Origin: Polaromonas sp. CF318
Lineage (GTDB): Bacteria > Pseudomonadota > Gammaproteobacteria > Burkholderiales > Burkholderiaceae_C
Direction: 5' to 3'
DNA length: 33,315 nucleotides
Assembly (NCBI RefSeq): GCF_000282655.1
Contig: NZ_AKIV01000041.1
Coordinates: 1-33,315, forward strand
Under the pieces are notes generated by a model. It was not told the origin of the DNA. It worked only from the letters and a program-made list of their open reading frames with translations, and searched no databases. Positions 1 to 8,377 of the stretch are shown piece after piece. How positions within the stretch are numbered: the stretch's first letter is position 1; the number at the start of each line of letters is the position of its first letter. The position numbers were made by a program, and so were the translations under genes.

Positions 1-75
1 AGGCGCGCCGCCGCAGACAGTGCACCAGCACGGCAAGGCGGTGCAACAACGCCAGGAGGGTTTTGCGGGCGGCTC

Positions 76-480
76 TCACAGGTGCCGCGTTTCGGCGGGC
101 TTATTCCACCAGGCGTTGTTGCGTCCATCGGCGTAGTTGACCGGCGCGTTGATGAGTTCGTCCGGCTCGACGTTGTCCAGCGATGCCAGTTTGATGGAGA
201 CGTAGTCGCCGCCTATCTGCTCAAGGTAGCCGCGCTCGTAGGAGCGCACGCCGCAGTGCCGGCAAAACAGGTGATGGCCGCTTTTGGTGCCGAACTGGTA
301 GTCGCTCAGCGCGTCTTCGCCGGCGAGCAGCCGGAAGGCGTCGGGCTTGATCAAGGCGTTCCAGTTGCGGGTTTTGGTGCAGATGGAGCAGTTGCACTTG
401 CCCGTGCCCTTGCTGAGATCGATGTCGGCTTCAAAGCGGACGGCGCCGCAGTGGCAGCTTCCGGTATAGGTTTTCAGCAT
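76..480 (-). CDS. GFA/CENP-V family zinc-binding enzyme
   Basis: 134 aa, the usual length for the GFA (glutathione-dependent formaldehyde-activating enzyme, PF04828) fold. The cysteine pattern is complete: C9-x-C11 near the N-terminus, C29-x-C31-x2-C34 and C73-x2-C76, which in this family hold structural and catalytic zinc. Family members bind glutathione or act on S-hydroxymethylglutathione-like adducts, but most bacterial paralogues are uncharacterised, so the substrate is unknown. The protein should be cytoplasmic, having no signal peptide. The ATG at 480 has an AGGA ribosome site about 9 nt upstream. A promoter reading toward it (546-574) overlaps MarR-type palindromes, so the divergent regulator at 537 probably controls it. 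Fold assignment is firm; reaction is not. Confidence 0.88.
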   Translation of the reverse strand: MLKTYTGSCHCGAVRFEADIDLSKGTGKCNCSICTKTRNWNALIKPDAFRLLAGEDALSDYQFGTKSGHHLFCRHCGVRSYERGYLEQIGGDYVSIKLASLDNVEPDELINAPVNYADGRNNAWWNKPAETRHL

Positions 481-521
481 GAGGCAATCCTTTCAGGCGG
501 GTGGTGGTGATCGGGTAAATA

Positions 522-573
522 TGACAGAATGTTGTCATGTCTGGAAGTATAGTTAAACGACAGCATGCTGTCA
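522..573. promoter_or_regulatory. Paired MarR-type operators
   Basis: Two related 16-mers, TGACAGAATGTTGTCA at 522-537 and CGACAGCATGCTGTCA at 558-573. The inner 14 bases of the second form a perfect palindrome; the first has matching 5-bp arms TGACA/TGTCA. Centres are 36 bp apart. They lie between the divergent GFA and MarR genes and overlap the GFA promoter. The link to this MarR protein is an inference from position and symmetry. Confidence 0.65.
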
Positions 574-1064
574 AATTGGGTGCCGCCACTGGAGAAATCG
601 AGCGCACGCCGGCCGCCAACACCCTGAGCTGGCTGGTGGTGCAGGTGATGCAGCTCAACGGCCTGTTGACGGCGGCCGGCGACGCGCTGGCGGCGCCGGC
701 CGGGCAGACCTCGGCGCGCTGGCAGGTGCTGGCCGCGGTGGAGGACGCGCCGCTGTCGGTGGCGCAGATTGCCCGGGCCATGAATCTGACGCGGCAAAGC
801 GTGCAGCGCGTGGCGGATTTGCTGGTGGAAGAGGGGCTCACCGCCTATCAGGACAACCCGGCCCATGCGCGCGCCAAGCTGCTGCGGCTCACGCCCAAAG
901 GCCGCAAGGCGCTGGGCACCATACAGTCGGGCCAAAAAAAATGGGCCAATGCCCTGGCTGCGCGTATGGATGAAGGCCAGTTGCGTGCCGCGAGCGCCGT
1001 GCTGGCGCAGCTACGGCAGGCCTTGATGGCGCAGGAAGCTTCGCCGGAGTCGCCTCAGGAATAG
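537..1064 (+). CDS. MarR family winged-helix regulator
   Basis: 175 aa from the ATG at 537. A typical MarR core starts around residue 28, with the winged helix at about residues 58-127: recognition-helix region MNLTRQSVQRVADLLVEEG, then a wing and the LTPKGRKAL segment. It should act as a homodimer on a palindromic site, probably the two palindromes at 522-573, and control itself and the divergent GFA gene. The start is doubtful: no Shine-Dalgarno precedes 537, the ATG overlaps the first palindrome and the second palindrome would lie inside codons 8-13. A later start (TTG 576, or GTG/ATG near 633-645) would leave both operators untranslated. Ligand unknown. Confidence 0.85.
   Translation: MSGSIVKRQHAVKLGAATGEIERTPAANTLSWLVVQVMQLNGLLTAAGDALAAPAGQTSARWQVLAAVEDAPLSVAQIARAMNLTRQSVQRVADLLVEEGLTAYQDNPAHARAKLLRLTPKGRKALGTIQSGQKKWANALAARMDEGQLRAASAVLAQLRQALMAQEASPESPQE
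546..574 (-). promoter_or_regulatory. Sigma70-like promoter for the GFA gene
   Basis: Read on the minus strand: -35 TTGACA (569-574), exactly 17 nt, -10 TATACT (546-551). This is 11 of 12 consensus positions with ideal spacing. The -35 overlaps the palindrome at 558-573, and the start of the transcript runs through the palindrome at 522-537, a layout suited to repression by the divergent MarR protein. Confidence 0.7.
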
Positions 1065-1094
1065 CCTGCAACAGCCGGCAGCCGGTGCCCGCGC

Positions 1095-1265
1095 TTAAGA
1101 CGGGTCTTTGCTGCGCGTGCGGCTGACGGCGCTGAAGATGCCTATGCCCAGGAAGATCAGCGCGCCTATGCCGATGTAAAGATGCGGCACACCCGCAACG
1201 ACGGCGCCCCAGATGACGCCGGCCAGGAAGATCACAAAACCGAGCATGTAAAGCGCAAAAGACAT
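1095..1265 (-). CDS. Small membrane protein (56 aa)
   Basis: A short ORF, 56 aa, beginning MSFALYMLGFVIFLAGVIWG. It has a GGAG ribosome site about 8 nt before the ATG at 1265. Two hydrophobic stretches (about residues 3-25 and 29-48) are followed by a basic then polar tail, SRTRSKDPS, so it is probably a two-helix inner-membrane protein with the tail in the cytoplasm. The start signal, codon choice and clean amphipathic layout argue for a real gene. No function can be assigned. It is convergent with the MarR gene, whose stop lies 30 nt away. Confidence 0.65.
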   Translation of the reverse strand: MSFALYMLGFVIFLAGVIWGAVVAGVPHLYIGIGALIFLGIGIFSAVSRTRSKDPS

Positions 1266-1633
1266 TTTTTCGTCTCCACAAAATGTTGTGCACCCACTGT
1301 GCGGCCCAGAGGGGCGGTGCCGTATCGGGCAGATGCGCCCGTGCCTGTCAGCAAAGGCCTACGGATGGTTTGCGAGAGCGGCGAGGCCTTCTTGCCGGGC
1401 TACCGGGCGGTATGCCGCTTTGCCATTTTTTACGCTGACACACGCCTGCGCTATTTGTATATTGCGAACTTCAGCGCCCCTGGGGCCGTCCAGCCTCACC
1501 TGCGCCGGACTTCGCTGCCGTCTGCCGCAAGGCCCACAACACACACCGGACTCGGGGCGAGGAATTTCCTTCGCTGGATGCGCATGGCCTTGGCGTCACC
1601 CCCTTAAGTACGAACCAGGAGCAGCAGAAGATC
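1266..1633. other. Gene-free stretch of about 370 bp
   Basis: No convincing coding sequence on either strand: the short open frames have no ribosome site. It holds the 5' flank of the 56-aa membrane gene and a sigma70-like promoter at 1435-1463 pointing to the gene at 1634. That implies an untranslated leader of about 160 nt. No clear operator or terminator was seen. Confidence 0.5.
1435..1463 (+). promoter_or_regulatory. Sigma70-like promoter
   Basis: CTGACA (1435-1440), 17-nt spacer, TATATT (1458-1463): five of six matches in each box with ideal spacing, in an AT-rich island. Predicted start near 1470, about 160 nt before the ATG at 1634. Confidence 0.5.
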
Positions 1634-2476
1634 ATGAAAACATTCACCATTGACTTCACCTATTCCTACGGGGCGAATCAAGCCATGTTCATGGGCCTCG
1701 TCGATGACGCGGGCAACCAGACTCCGCTGATCGGCCGCTTCGGCGGCGTGGACTTTTTTTGTTTCCACCGCCTGGTGCAATTGACGATCGCGCATGGTTT
1801 CTCTTCGCTTGACCCGCACCATTCCCTTGCCATCAGCCGCGAGGGTGCCCGGCAGCTGGGGCGGCTTGCGCAGGAGCATCCGGGGGAAATGATGGAACTG
1901 TCGGACAGGTTTGACCTGCGGACTGAAAAAACCAGCATCCAGGACTGCCGGCTGAGCACCGACCCCAGCGCGGAACTGAAGCTGGACCGCGAAGCCACGG
2001 TGATCCGTCCGCTGGAAGGCGGCTATACCTATGTGCGGGAGATTTGGGGCCCGGGCAAGCTCCGTATGTCGTGGACGGAATACACCTGCGCCTACCGCAA
2101 TGGCCGCCCGATAGCCGGCTCGCAACAAAGCGGCCCCAAGGAGACCGCGCTGGAAGAGGCGCATGTCCGCGCCACCTACGTCCTGGACGAAAACGGCGTG
2201 CCGGCAACGACTTTTGTCAGGGACATTCGCGACGAGGACGGCCGCCAGCTGCTGTTTCGTGAGGACCGGCAGATCTCGGATATTGAGCTGCTGCTCCATG
2301 CCCGCATGGCGCAGCCCTTTGCCGGCGTGGACCCGTATGTCTGGGGTGAAGGCCGCTTCGAGGGCCAGCCATTGGTCAAGCCGGGGGGAGGGCGTGCCTG
2401 GCAGGTCTACGCCATATTTTCACCCTTGCAGGAAGTCCGCATGCATGGCACGACGAGATCAGGATTTCTCAACTGA
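1634..2476 (+). CDS. Hypothetical protein (280 aa)
   Basis: I do not recognise this protein. It is 280 aa, soluble in appearance, with no signal peptide or membrane segment. The ATG at 1634 follows AGGAGC at a longish spacing of about 11 nt; a good promoter lies at 1435-1463. Composition is mixed and acidic, with many aromatic residues (for example SYGANQAMFMGLV near the N-terminus and YVREIWGPGKLRMSW near residue 130), which suggests a folded beta-rich domain. It stands alone between the MarR/membrane genes and the convergent ROK regulator, so context gives no role. Codon usage matches its neighbours, so it is probably a real chromosomal gene. Confidence 0.7.
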   Translation: MKTFTIDFTYSYGANQAMFMGLVDDAGNQTPLIGRFGGVDFFCFHRLVQLTIAHGFSSLDPHHSLAISREGARQLGRLAQEHPGEMMELSDRFDLRTEKTSIQDCRLSTDPSAELKLDREATVIRPLEGGYTYVREIWGPGKLRMSWTEYTCAYRNGRPIAGSQQSGPKETALEEAHVRATYVLDENGVPATTFVRDIRDEDGRQLLFREDRQISDIELLLHARMAQPFAGVDPYVWGEGRFEGQPLVKPGGGRAWQVYAIFSPLQEVRMHGTTRSGFLN

Positions 2477-2552
2477 GTTCGGATGACCTTGAACCGGCCC
2501 GGCCTCCCGAGCCATGAAGCCCTGCGCAGCGGCGCAAAGCCTGTTGCCCCGT

Positions 2553-3740
2553 TCATTGGCTCCGGGAAAGCTGGCTGGGCTCCGAAAAACGCACCTGGCC
2601 CCGCGCCGGGCGGCCATTGCCCACAAGGCGGCCCGACGGATGCATGGGGCGCAGGTACTGGTGCAGCACCAGGGCGGCGGCCCCTACCGCTGAAGCCAGC
2701 AGGCCGTAGCGCGCGACGCGCACCGTGGGAGCGCTGACGCCGGCATCGGTGGCGTAGTTCTGCAGCGTTTCCTGGGCAACCTTCACCATGTCGGGAAAGC
2801 GCAGGCATGAGGAGCCGCCCACCACCAGAACGCTGGGATCAAAGGTGGTCCACAGGTTCTGCAGCAGTACGCCCAGGTAGTGTCCCGACCGGCGGGCATC
2901 CGCCAGCTGGCCCAGGGCGCCCGAACCGATAAAGGCCTCCGCGCAGCCGCGCCGCCCGCAGGAGCAGGCGGGACCGTCGAGCTCCAGGACGCTGTGGCCG
3001 ATCTCACCGGCCATGCCCCGCATGCCGGTAAACAGCCTGTCGTTGAGCACGATGCCCGCGCCCACGCCCACATCGCAGCTCACAAAAATCAGCGAATCCT
3101 TGCCGTCGTTCTCCGAGAACTCGTACTCGCTCAGCGCGGCGGTGTCGGCTTCGTTTTGCACATGCACCGGCACCGGGGGCAGGCCCGCCTGCGTCAACGC
3201 CTGGGTGATCTGCGGCACAAAGTCCACGTTGCGCCAGCCGAGGTTGGGGGCAAAGCGGAGCACGCCGGTGGTTTCGTCAAACGCGCCGGGCAGGCCTATG
3301 CCCACGCCCGAGAGTTGCGCGCCGCGCGAGACCAGCTGCGCCTGGGCCATGACCACGAGGCCGGCGACCTGGCAACAGACGTCTTCGGGCCGGGTGGTGC
3401 GCAAAGGCTCCTGCGTCGACCACAGCACCTTCCCCAGCAAGGACACGCTTGCCACACGCACGGTGTCGACCGCCACTTCCACGCCGATGAGGCCTCGCGA
3501 CTGGCCGTCGATCTGCAGGGGCGTGGAGGGCCGCCCCACGCCGTTGGCGGCTGCCATGCTGATTTCACTGAGCCAGCCTTCATCAATGAGTTCGCGCACC
3601 AGCAGGCTGACGGTCGATTTGGTCAAGCCGCTGTGGTTGGCCAGTTGCGCGCGCGAGCGGCTCGGCTGGTTGCGTAGCAGGCGCATCAACACGCTGCGAT
3701 TGATACGCTTGACGAGTTGCTGGTCGCCTGTGGTTTTCAT
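2553..3740 (-). CDS. ROK family transcriptional repressor (XylR/NagC type)
   Basis: About 395 aa. The N-terminal winged helix has the ROK-regulator pattern: MRLLRNQPSRSRAQLANHSG, then LTKSTVSLLVRELIDEGWL. It is followed by the ROK sugar-kinase-like fold with GIGLPGAFD and the zinc-site motif CSCGRRGCAEAF. Such proteins usually repress sugar operons and release DNA on binding the sugar. It is the last gene of xylFHG: the xylG stop is 4 nt from the upstream ATG at 3752, or 16 nt from the ATG at 3740 preferred here (MKTTGDQQLVKRINRS). Neither start has a good ribosome site, so translational coupling is likely. Its probable operator is the inverted repeat at 6946-6970. Effector is inferred to be the transported sugar, perhaps xylose. 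Confidence 0.88.
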   Translation of the reverse strand: MKTTGDQQLVKRINRSVLMRLLRNQPSRSRAQLANHSGLTKSTVSLLVRELIDEGWLSEISMAAANGVGRPSTPLQIDGQSRGLIGVEVAVDTVRVASVSLLGKVLWSTQEPLRTTRPEDVCCQVAGLVVMAQAQLVSRGAQLSGVGIGLPGAFDETTGVLRFAPNLGWRNVDFVPQITQALTQAGLPPVPVHVQNEADTAALSEYEFSENDGKDSLIFVSCDVGVGAGIVLNDRLFTGMRGMAGEIGHSVLELDGPACSCGRRGCAEAFIGSGALGQLADARRSGHYLGVLLQNLWTTFDPSVLVVGGSSCLRFPDMVKVAQETLQNYATDAGVSAPTVRVARYGLLASAVGAAALVLHQYLRPMHPSGRLVGNGRPARGQVRFSEPSQLSRSQ

Positions 3741-3756
3741 GGACGATGGCATGGTA

Positions 3757-4554
3757 TCAGGCGCTACGGTGCGGGGCCTGTTCGCGTCCTGGCGGCGGCT
3801 TGCCGGCGATGATCATGCCGAGGATCTGGTCCTCGTCCAGGTCGGCCGTGCGGTACGTTCCGACCAGCCGGCCGTTCTTCATCACCGAGACACGGTCGCT
3901 GAGCGAAAACACATCTTGCATGTCGTGCGTGATCAGGAAAATGCCCACGCCCTCGGCCTTGAGCTGGAGCACCAGGTTGGCAACCATGGCGGACTCTTCC
4001 GGGCCCAGGGCGGCGCAGGGCTCGTCCATGATCAGGATGCGGGCATTGAAGTAGATGGCGCGCGAAATGGCCACCACCTGGCGCTGCCCGCCGGACAGGC
4101 GCCGCACCGGGGTGTGGATGTTGGTGAAGTTTTTATTCAGGCGGCCGAACACCTTGCGTGCCTGCGCCTCCATGAAGTAGTCGTCCAGCGTGTTCCAGGC
4201 CGTCATTTTTTCGCGGCCCAGGAAGAGATTGGCCACGGCGTCCAGGTTGTCGGCCAGGGCCAGCGTCTGGTAGATGGTTTCTATGCCCTCCCGCTGCGCG
4301 TCGGCCGGGGTCCGCAGGTTCACTTTCTGTCCCATCACGTGGATCTCGCCCGAGTCGATGGGGAAGGCGCCGGCCAGCATTTTCATCAGGGTCGATTTGC
4401 CGGCGCCGTTGTGGCCCAGCACGGCGACCACTTCGCCCGCATACAGGTTCAGGTTCACGCCGTCGACGGCGTGAACGCCGCCGAAGGCCTTGCGGATGTC
4501 CTTGAACTGGACCAGGGGTTCGTTGGTGGGTTGCATGGTTGGCATGGTTTGCAT
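3757..4554 (-). CDS. xylG: Sugar ABC transporter ATPase, single-domain XylG/FrcA type
   Basis: 265 aa from the ATG at 4554, with an AGGAAAG ribosome site about 4 nt upstream. It contains Walker A GHNGAGKST, signature LSGGQRQ, Walker B ILIMDEP followed by CAALG, and the H-loop THD. It powers import of a sugar with XylH and XylF. Unlike E. coli XylG (about 513 aa, two fused ATPase domains), this has one domain, as in FrcA of rhizobia, so it should work as a homodimer. The xylH stop is 1 nt upstream, showing tight coupling. Sugar identity rests on the XylF similarity. The longer frame extending to 4608 overlaps xylH and lacks a start signal. Confidence 0.92.
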   Translation of the reverse strand: MQTMPTMQPTNEPLVQFKDIRKAFGGVHAVDGVNLNLYAGEVVAVLGHNGAGKSTLMKMLAGAFPIDSGEIHVMGQKVNLRTPADAQREGIETIYQTLALADNLDAVANLFLGREKMTAWNTLDDYFMEAQARKVFGRLNKNFTNIHTPVRRLSGGQRQVVAISRAIYFNARILIMDEPCAALGPEESAMVANLVLQLKAEGVGIFLITHDMQDVFSLSDRVSVMKNGRLVGTYRTADLDEDQILGMIIAGKPPPGREQAPHRSA

Positions 4555-4555
4555 G

Positions 4556-5743
4556 TCAGCTTTCCTGCGCCCACTTGCGATAGAGCACGTCAAACACCAC
4601 CGCCACAATCAGCACCTGCCCGATGATGACCATGCGTTTTCCGATGGAAACATCCAGCAGCAGCATGCCGCTGTCCAGCGACTGCATGATGAGCGCGCCC
4701 AGCACCGAGCCGATGATGGTGCCGCTGCCACCGGCCAGCGCGGTGCCACCGATCACGGCGGCGGCGATCACGAACAGTTCCATGCCGGTGCCCAGCGAGT
4801 TGGTGCCCGCGTTCAGGCGGGCCACCGACACGATGGCCGCGATGGTGATGAGAACGCCGAGCAGCGCAAACAGCATGAGCGTGACCCGCTTGACCGGTAT
4901 GCCGACCAGCACCGCGGCGTCGGGGTTGCCGCCCATGGCGTAGACATAACGGCCAAAACGGGTGCGGCGTGAGATGAAGGACATCAGCACGGCCACGGCC
5001 GCCCAGATGAGCACCGGTATCGGGATGCCTTGGGGCGCGTCCTTGTTGGTGACCTGGTAGCTGTTCATGGCCGTGGCAAATGCCGCCAGCAGGGCCACGG
5101 GCGCGGCCACCAGCAACACGTCCACCCATACGGGCTGCTGGGGCATCCCGTGGCGTGCCGAGGCGCGGCGGCCCAGAACCCTGCGGACCACCAGCACCAT
5201 GCTGACACAGGCGGTGAGGACCCAGGTGGCGGTCACCCCGATCCCGCCGTCGTAGCCGCCGCCCAGCTGCAAAAAGAACTCGTCGCTGACCGGCTGGGTC
5301 TTGCCGTCGGCCACCAGGAAGGCCGCGCCGCGCAAGGACATCAAGCCCCCCAGCGTGACCACAAAAGACGGCACGCCCAGCATGGCCGTCAGCCATCCCT
5401 GGTACACCGATACCACGAGTGCCGCGGCCAACCCGGCGAGCGACGCAGCCGGCCAGGACCATCCCAGGGTGTATTGAAGGTAGGCGATGAGCACGCCGAC
5501 AAAACCGATCACCGAGCCGACCGACAGGTCGATGTGCCGCGCCACGATGATCAGCACCATGACGGTGGACACGATGCCCACCACCGCGGTTTGCTGGGCG
5601 ATGTTGTAAAGGTTTTCAGGCGACAGGAAAATGCCGCCCGACAGGACCTGGAACACACCCGCCAGGACGGCGAGCACGCCTCCCATGAAGACCAGCCGCC
5701 AGTCGATGGCGGTGTCGCGCGGGATTCGAAAGGGCAGTTGCAT
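4556..5743 (-). CDS. xylH: Sugar ABC transporter permease, XylH type
   Basis: 395 aa, close to E. coli XylH (393 aa). About ten hydrophobic segments and the branched-chain-permease-like (BPD_transp_2) signature region AARHIDLSVGSVIGF-like segment at roughly residues 68-83 mark it as the ribose/xylose class inner-membrane channel. The C-terminal GGSGTIIGSVLGALIMQSLD segment is also typical. I chose the ATG at 5743 because the longer frame begins at a TTG (5773) inside the stem-loop at 5769-5790 and gives only an odd Pro-rich extension. Ribosome site is weak. It lies between xylF and xylG on one transcript and pairs with XylF outside and XylG inside. Confidence 0.92.
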   Translation of the reverse strand: MQLPFRIPRDTAIDWRLVFMGGVLAVLAGVFQVLSGGIFLSPENLYNIAQQTAVVGIVSTVMVLIIVARHIDLSVGSVIGFVGVLIAYLQYTLGWSWPAASLAGLAAALVVSVYQGWLTAMLGVPSFVVTLGGLMSLRGAAFLVADGKTQPVSDEFFLQLGGGYDGGIGVTATWVLTACVSMVLVVRRVLGRRASARHGMPQQPVWVDVLLVAAPVALLAAFATAMNSYQVTNKDAPQGIPIPVLIWAAVAVLMSFISRRTRFGRYVYAMGGNPDAAVLVGIPVKRVTLMLFALLGVLITIAAIVSVARLNAGTNSLGTGMELFVIAAAVIGGTALAGGSGTIIGSVLGALIMQSLDSGMLLLDVSIGKRMVIIGQVLIVAVVFDVLYRKWAQES

Positions 5744-5768
5744 GGTTTTTGGGGGTGCGGCGCTCCCG

Positions 5769-5790
5769 GGCAACCTACAGGCCGGTTGCC
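5769..5790 (-). repeat. Stem-loop between xylF and xylH
   Basis: Perfect 7-bp arms GGCAACC (5769-5775) and GGTTGCC (5784-5790) with an 8-nt loop, no T-run. Hairpins between a binding-protein gene and its permease gene often protect the upstream message, so the binding protein is made in excess; that role is inferred here. Confidence 0.5.
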
Positions 5791-5836
5791 TTGCCTGCCT
5801 GCGCAGGACGGGGAGCGGGTGCCTGGAAGGCCTGTA

Positions 5837-6853
<1,017 letters not shown>

Positions 6854-6945
6854 TGAGTGTCTCCGATGGTTTTTGCCCAGACAGGCATGTGTTTTTGAGC
6901 TCAGATCAATCCCGTGGTCGTTCCTCCGAATGCGCAGCACTTTGG

Positions 6946-6970
6946 AATTAGTTTGGACGACGCACTAATT
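6946..6970. promoter_or_regulatory. ROK-type operator upstream of xylF
   Basis: Perfect 7-bp inverted repeat AATTAGT (6946-6952), 11-nt spacer, ACTAATT (6964-6970), an AT-rich site in GC-rich DNA. The TTAGTTTG...ACTAA character resembles the TTAGTTTG-type half-sites of Gram-positive XylR, also a ROK protein. It lies 93 nt before xylF, while the ROK gene is the last in that operon. Confidence 0.65.
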
Positions 6971-7118
6971 ATGTGAAGCTGACAAATTCCCCGTCTAGGG
7001 ACAAACCCCCGGCATGCGGAAGCTCCGCGGAATTTTGGAAAGCTTTTGTAGTAGGACTAAGCCTCGAACCGGCAAGTGCCGGCGGGTCGGACAGTTTTGT
7101 TCCCGGAAAGCCTGTGCT

Positions 7119-8168
7119 TCAGGGAACGGCGACCGGCTCCGCCACCCCTAGCTTGATGGCCCAGCTGGAGAGCGTGGGCAGTATGGACGGGTAGAGCGCC
7201 ACGCCGTCCTGCTTTTGCCGGGCGGCCAGCGCGATGCCTTTTTCGCCGGGCGTGCGCACGGCCGTGCCTGCATGCGCGGGGCGCGAGGCGCGGCAGGCGT
7301 CTGCGACGTGGCCGGTCTGCCGCTCGAAGGTCTCCAGGCCGGCGAAGGCGCGCGGGTCCAGGATCTGCAGGAACACCGTGGCGCCCCAGCCTTCCTTGGG
7401 GTCGGCGCGGCCGTGGCCGGCCAGGCCGCCGGTCAGGGCCTCGACCAGCAAGCTCAGGCCGTAGCCCTTGTGGCCGGAGTCCATGCCGCCCAGCGGCAGT
7501 ATGGTGCCCTTGGGTTCTTCAAACAGCACCGAAGGGTTGTCGCTGGCCGCGCCATGGCCGTCCATGACCCAGGCGGCCGGCAGGCGTTTGCCCTCCTTGT
7601 GAAGCCGGTTGGTCATGCCGTTGGTGGTGGCCGAGGTGGAGACATCCATCAGCACCGGCACGCCCCCCGTGGGGATGCCGGCCGAGACCGGGTTCGGCGT
7701 GAACACCGCGTCCAGCCCGCCGAAAGGCGCGACGCTGGCGGTGTTGGGGTCCGAGCAGGTCAGCAGCATCAGCAGGCCCTGGTCGGTGGCGCGCTTGAGG
7801 TAGGCGGCCAGGCAGGCGATGTGGTGGCTGCGCCGTATCACCACGGTGCAGCTGCCCTGGGCGGCGGCGCGTTCGGCGGCCAGCGCCATGGCCTCAAGCA
7901 CCAGCCAGGGGCCGGGCAGGCGGCGGCCGTCCCAGGTCAGGGCGGCGGGGTGGTCGGCCAGCACGGTGGGCGTGCCCAGCTTTTCCATGGAACCTGATTC
8001 GAGCTCGCCCAGGTAGCCGGGCAGCAGGGCCAGGCCGTGGGTGTTGTGGCCCATGAGGTCGCCCTCGACGAGGATTTCCGCCACCGCTGTGGCCTTGGCC
8101 GGCTCCAGCCCGGCGGCGGTCAGCAGGGCTTGCGCGTAATGGATCAGGTCGTCGTGGCGGTAGTGCAT
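7119..8168 (-). CDS. Ldh_2 family NAD(P)-dependent dehydrogenase (malate/L-lactate type)
   Basis: 349 aa, the family's normal size (PF02615; MDH, ureidoglycolate DH, YiaK, piperideine-carboxylate reductase). Typical stretches include GDLMGHNTHGLALLPGYL near residue 37, the catalytic-region SHHIACLAAYLKRA, DPNTASVAPFGG, and MDSGHKGYGLSLLVEALTG. It reduces a 2-oxo acid or oxidises a 2-hydroxy acid with NAD(P)H; the substrate cannot be told from sequence. The ATG at 8168 follows GGGAA. It is transcribed in the same direction as xylFHG but separated by 265 bp holding the xylF operator, so it is a separate unit. A sugar-acid role is a guess from location only. Confidence 0.88.
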   Translation of the reverse strand: MHYRHDDLIHYAQALLTAAGLEPAKATAVAEILVEGDLMGHNTHGLALLPGYLGELESGSMEKLGTPTVLADHPAALTWDGRRLPGPWLVLEAMALAAERAAAQGSCTVVIRRSHHIACLAAYLKRATDQGLLMLLTCSDPNTASVAPFGGLDAVFTPNPVSAGIPTGGVPVLMDVSTSATTNGMTNRLHKEGKRLPAAWVMDGHGAASDNPSVLFEEPKGTILPLGGMDSGHKGYGLSLLVEALTGGLAGHGRADPKEGWGATVFLQILDPRAFAGLETFERQTGHVADACRASRPAHAGTAVRTPGEKGIALAARQKQDGVALYPSILPTLSSWAIKLGVAEPVAVP

Positions 8169-8284
8169 GGTGTTCCCGGTGGGCGGTCGGTGCCCGGGCA
8201 AGGTCGTCGCGGGCTTTCCGGCATTCTAGGGAAGAACGGTGTAACGATGCACAAGACGGTGCGCTGATACCGCGCGCCAATGCA

Positions 8285-8329
8285 GTTCGCCCTGAGGCTG
8301 CCGAAAGGATTGGCAAACCCAGGGCGAAC
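8285..8329. repeat. REP-like intergenic palindrome
   Basis: Perfect 9-bp arms GTTCGCCCT (8285-8293) and AGGGCGAAC (8321-8329) with an inner TGCC/GGCA pairing. The text GTTCGCCCTGAGGCTGCCGA closely resembles the GTTCGCCCTGAGCCTGTCGAA element that I know as a very common intergenic repeat in betaproteobacteria. This looks like a slightly decayed copy. It sits downstream of the phosphatase gene and may also end its transcript. Confidence 0.55.
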
Positions 8330-8377
8330 GGCGGGGAGCCATCCAGGCCATGCAATTGCACGGCCCGGATTGTGGGC

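Noticed and set aside
3013..4626. 537-codon open frame antisense to the ROK and xylG genes
   Set aside because: Real motifs (Walker A/B, ROK zinc site) are on the minus strand; this frame has none.
6973..7194. 73-codon plus-strand frame upstream of xylF
   Set aside because: GTG start without ribosome site, no hydrophobic or domain pattern, overlaps the 3' end of the dehydrogenase gene.
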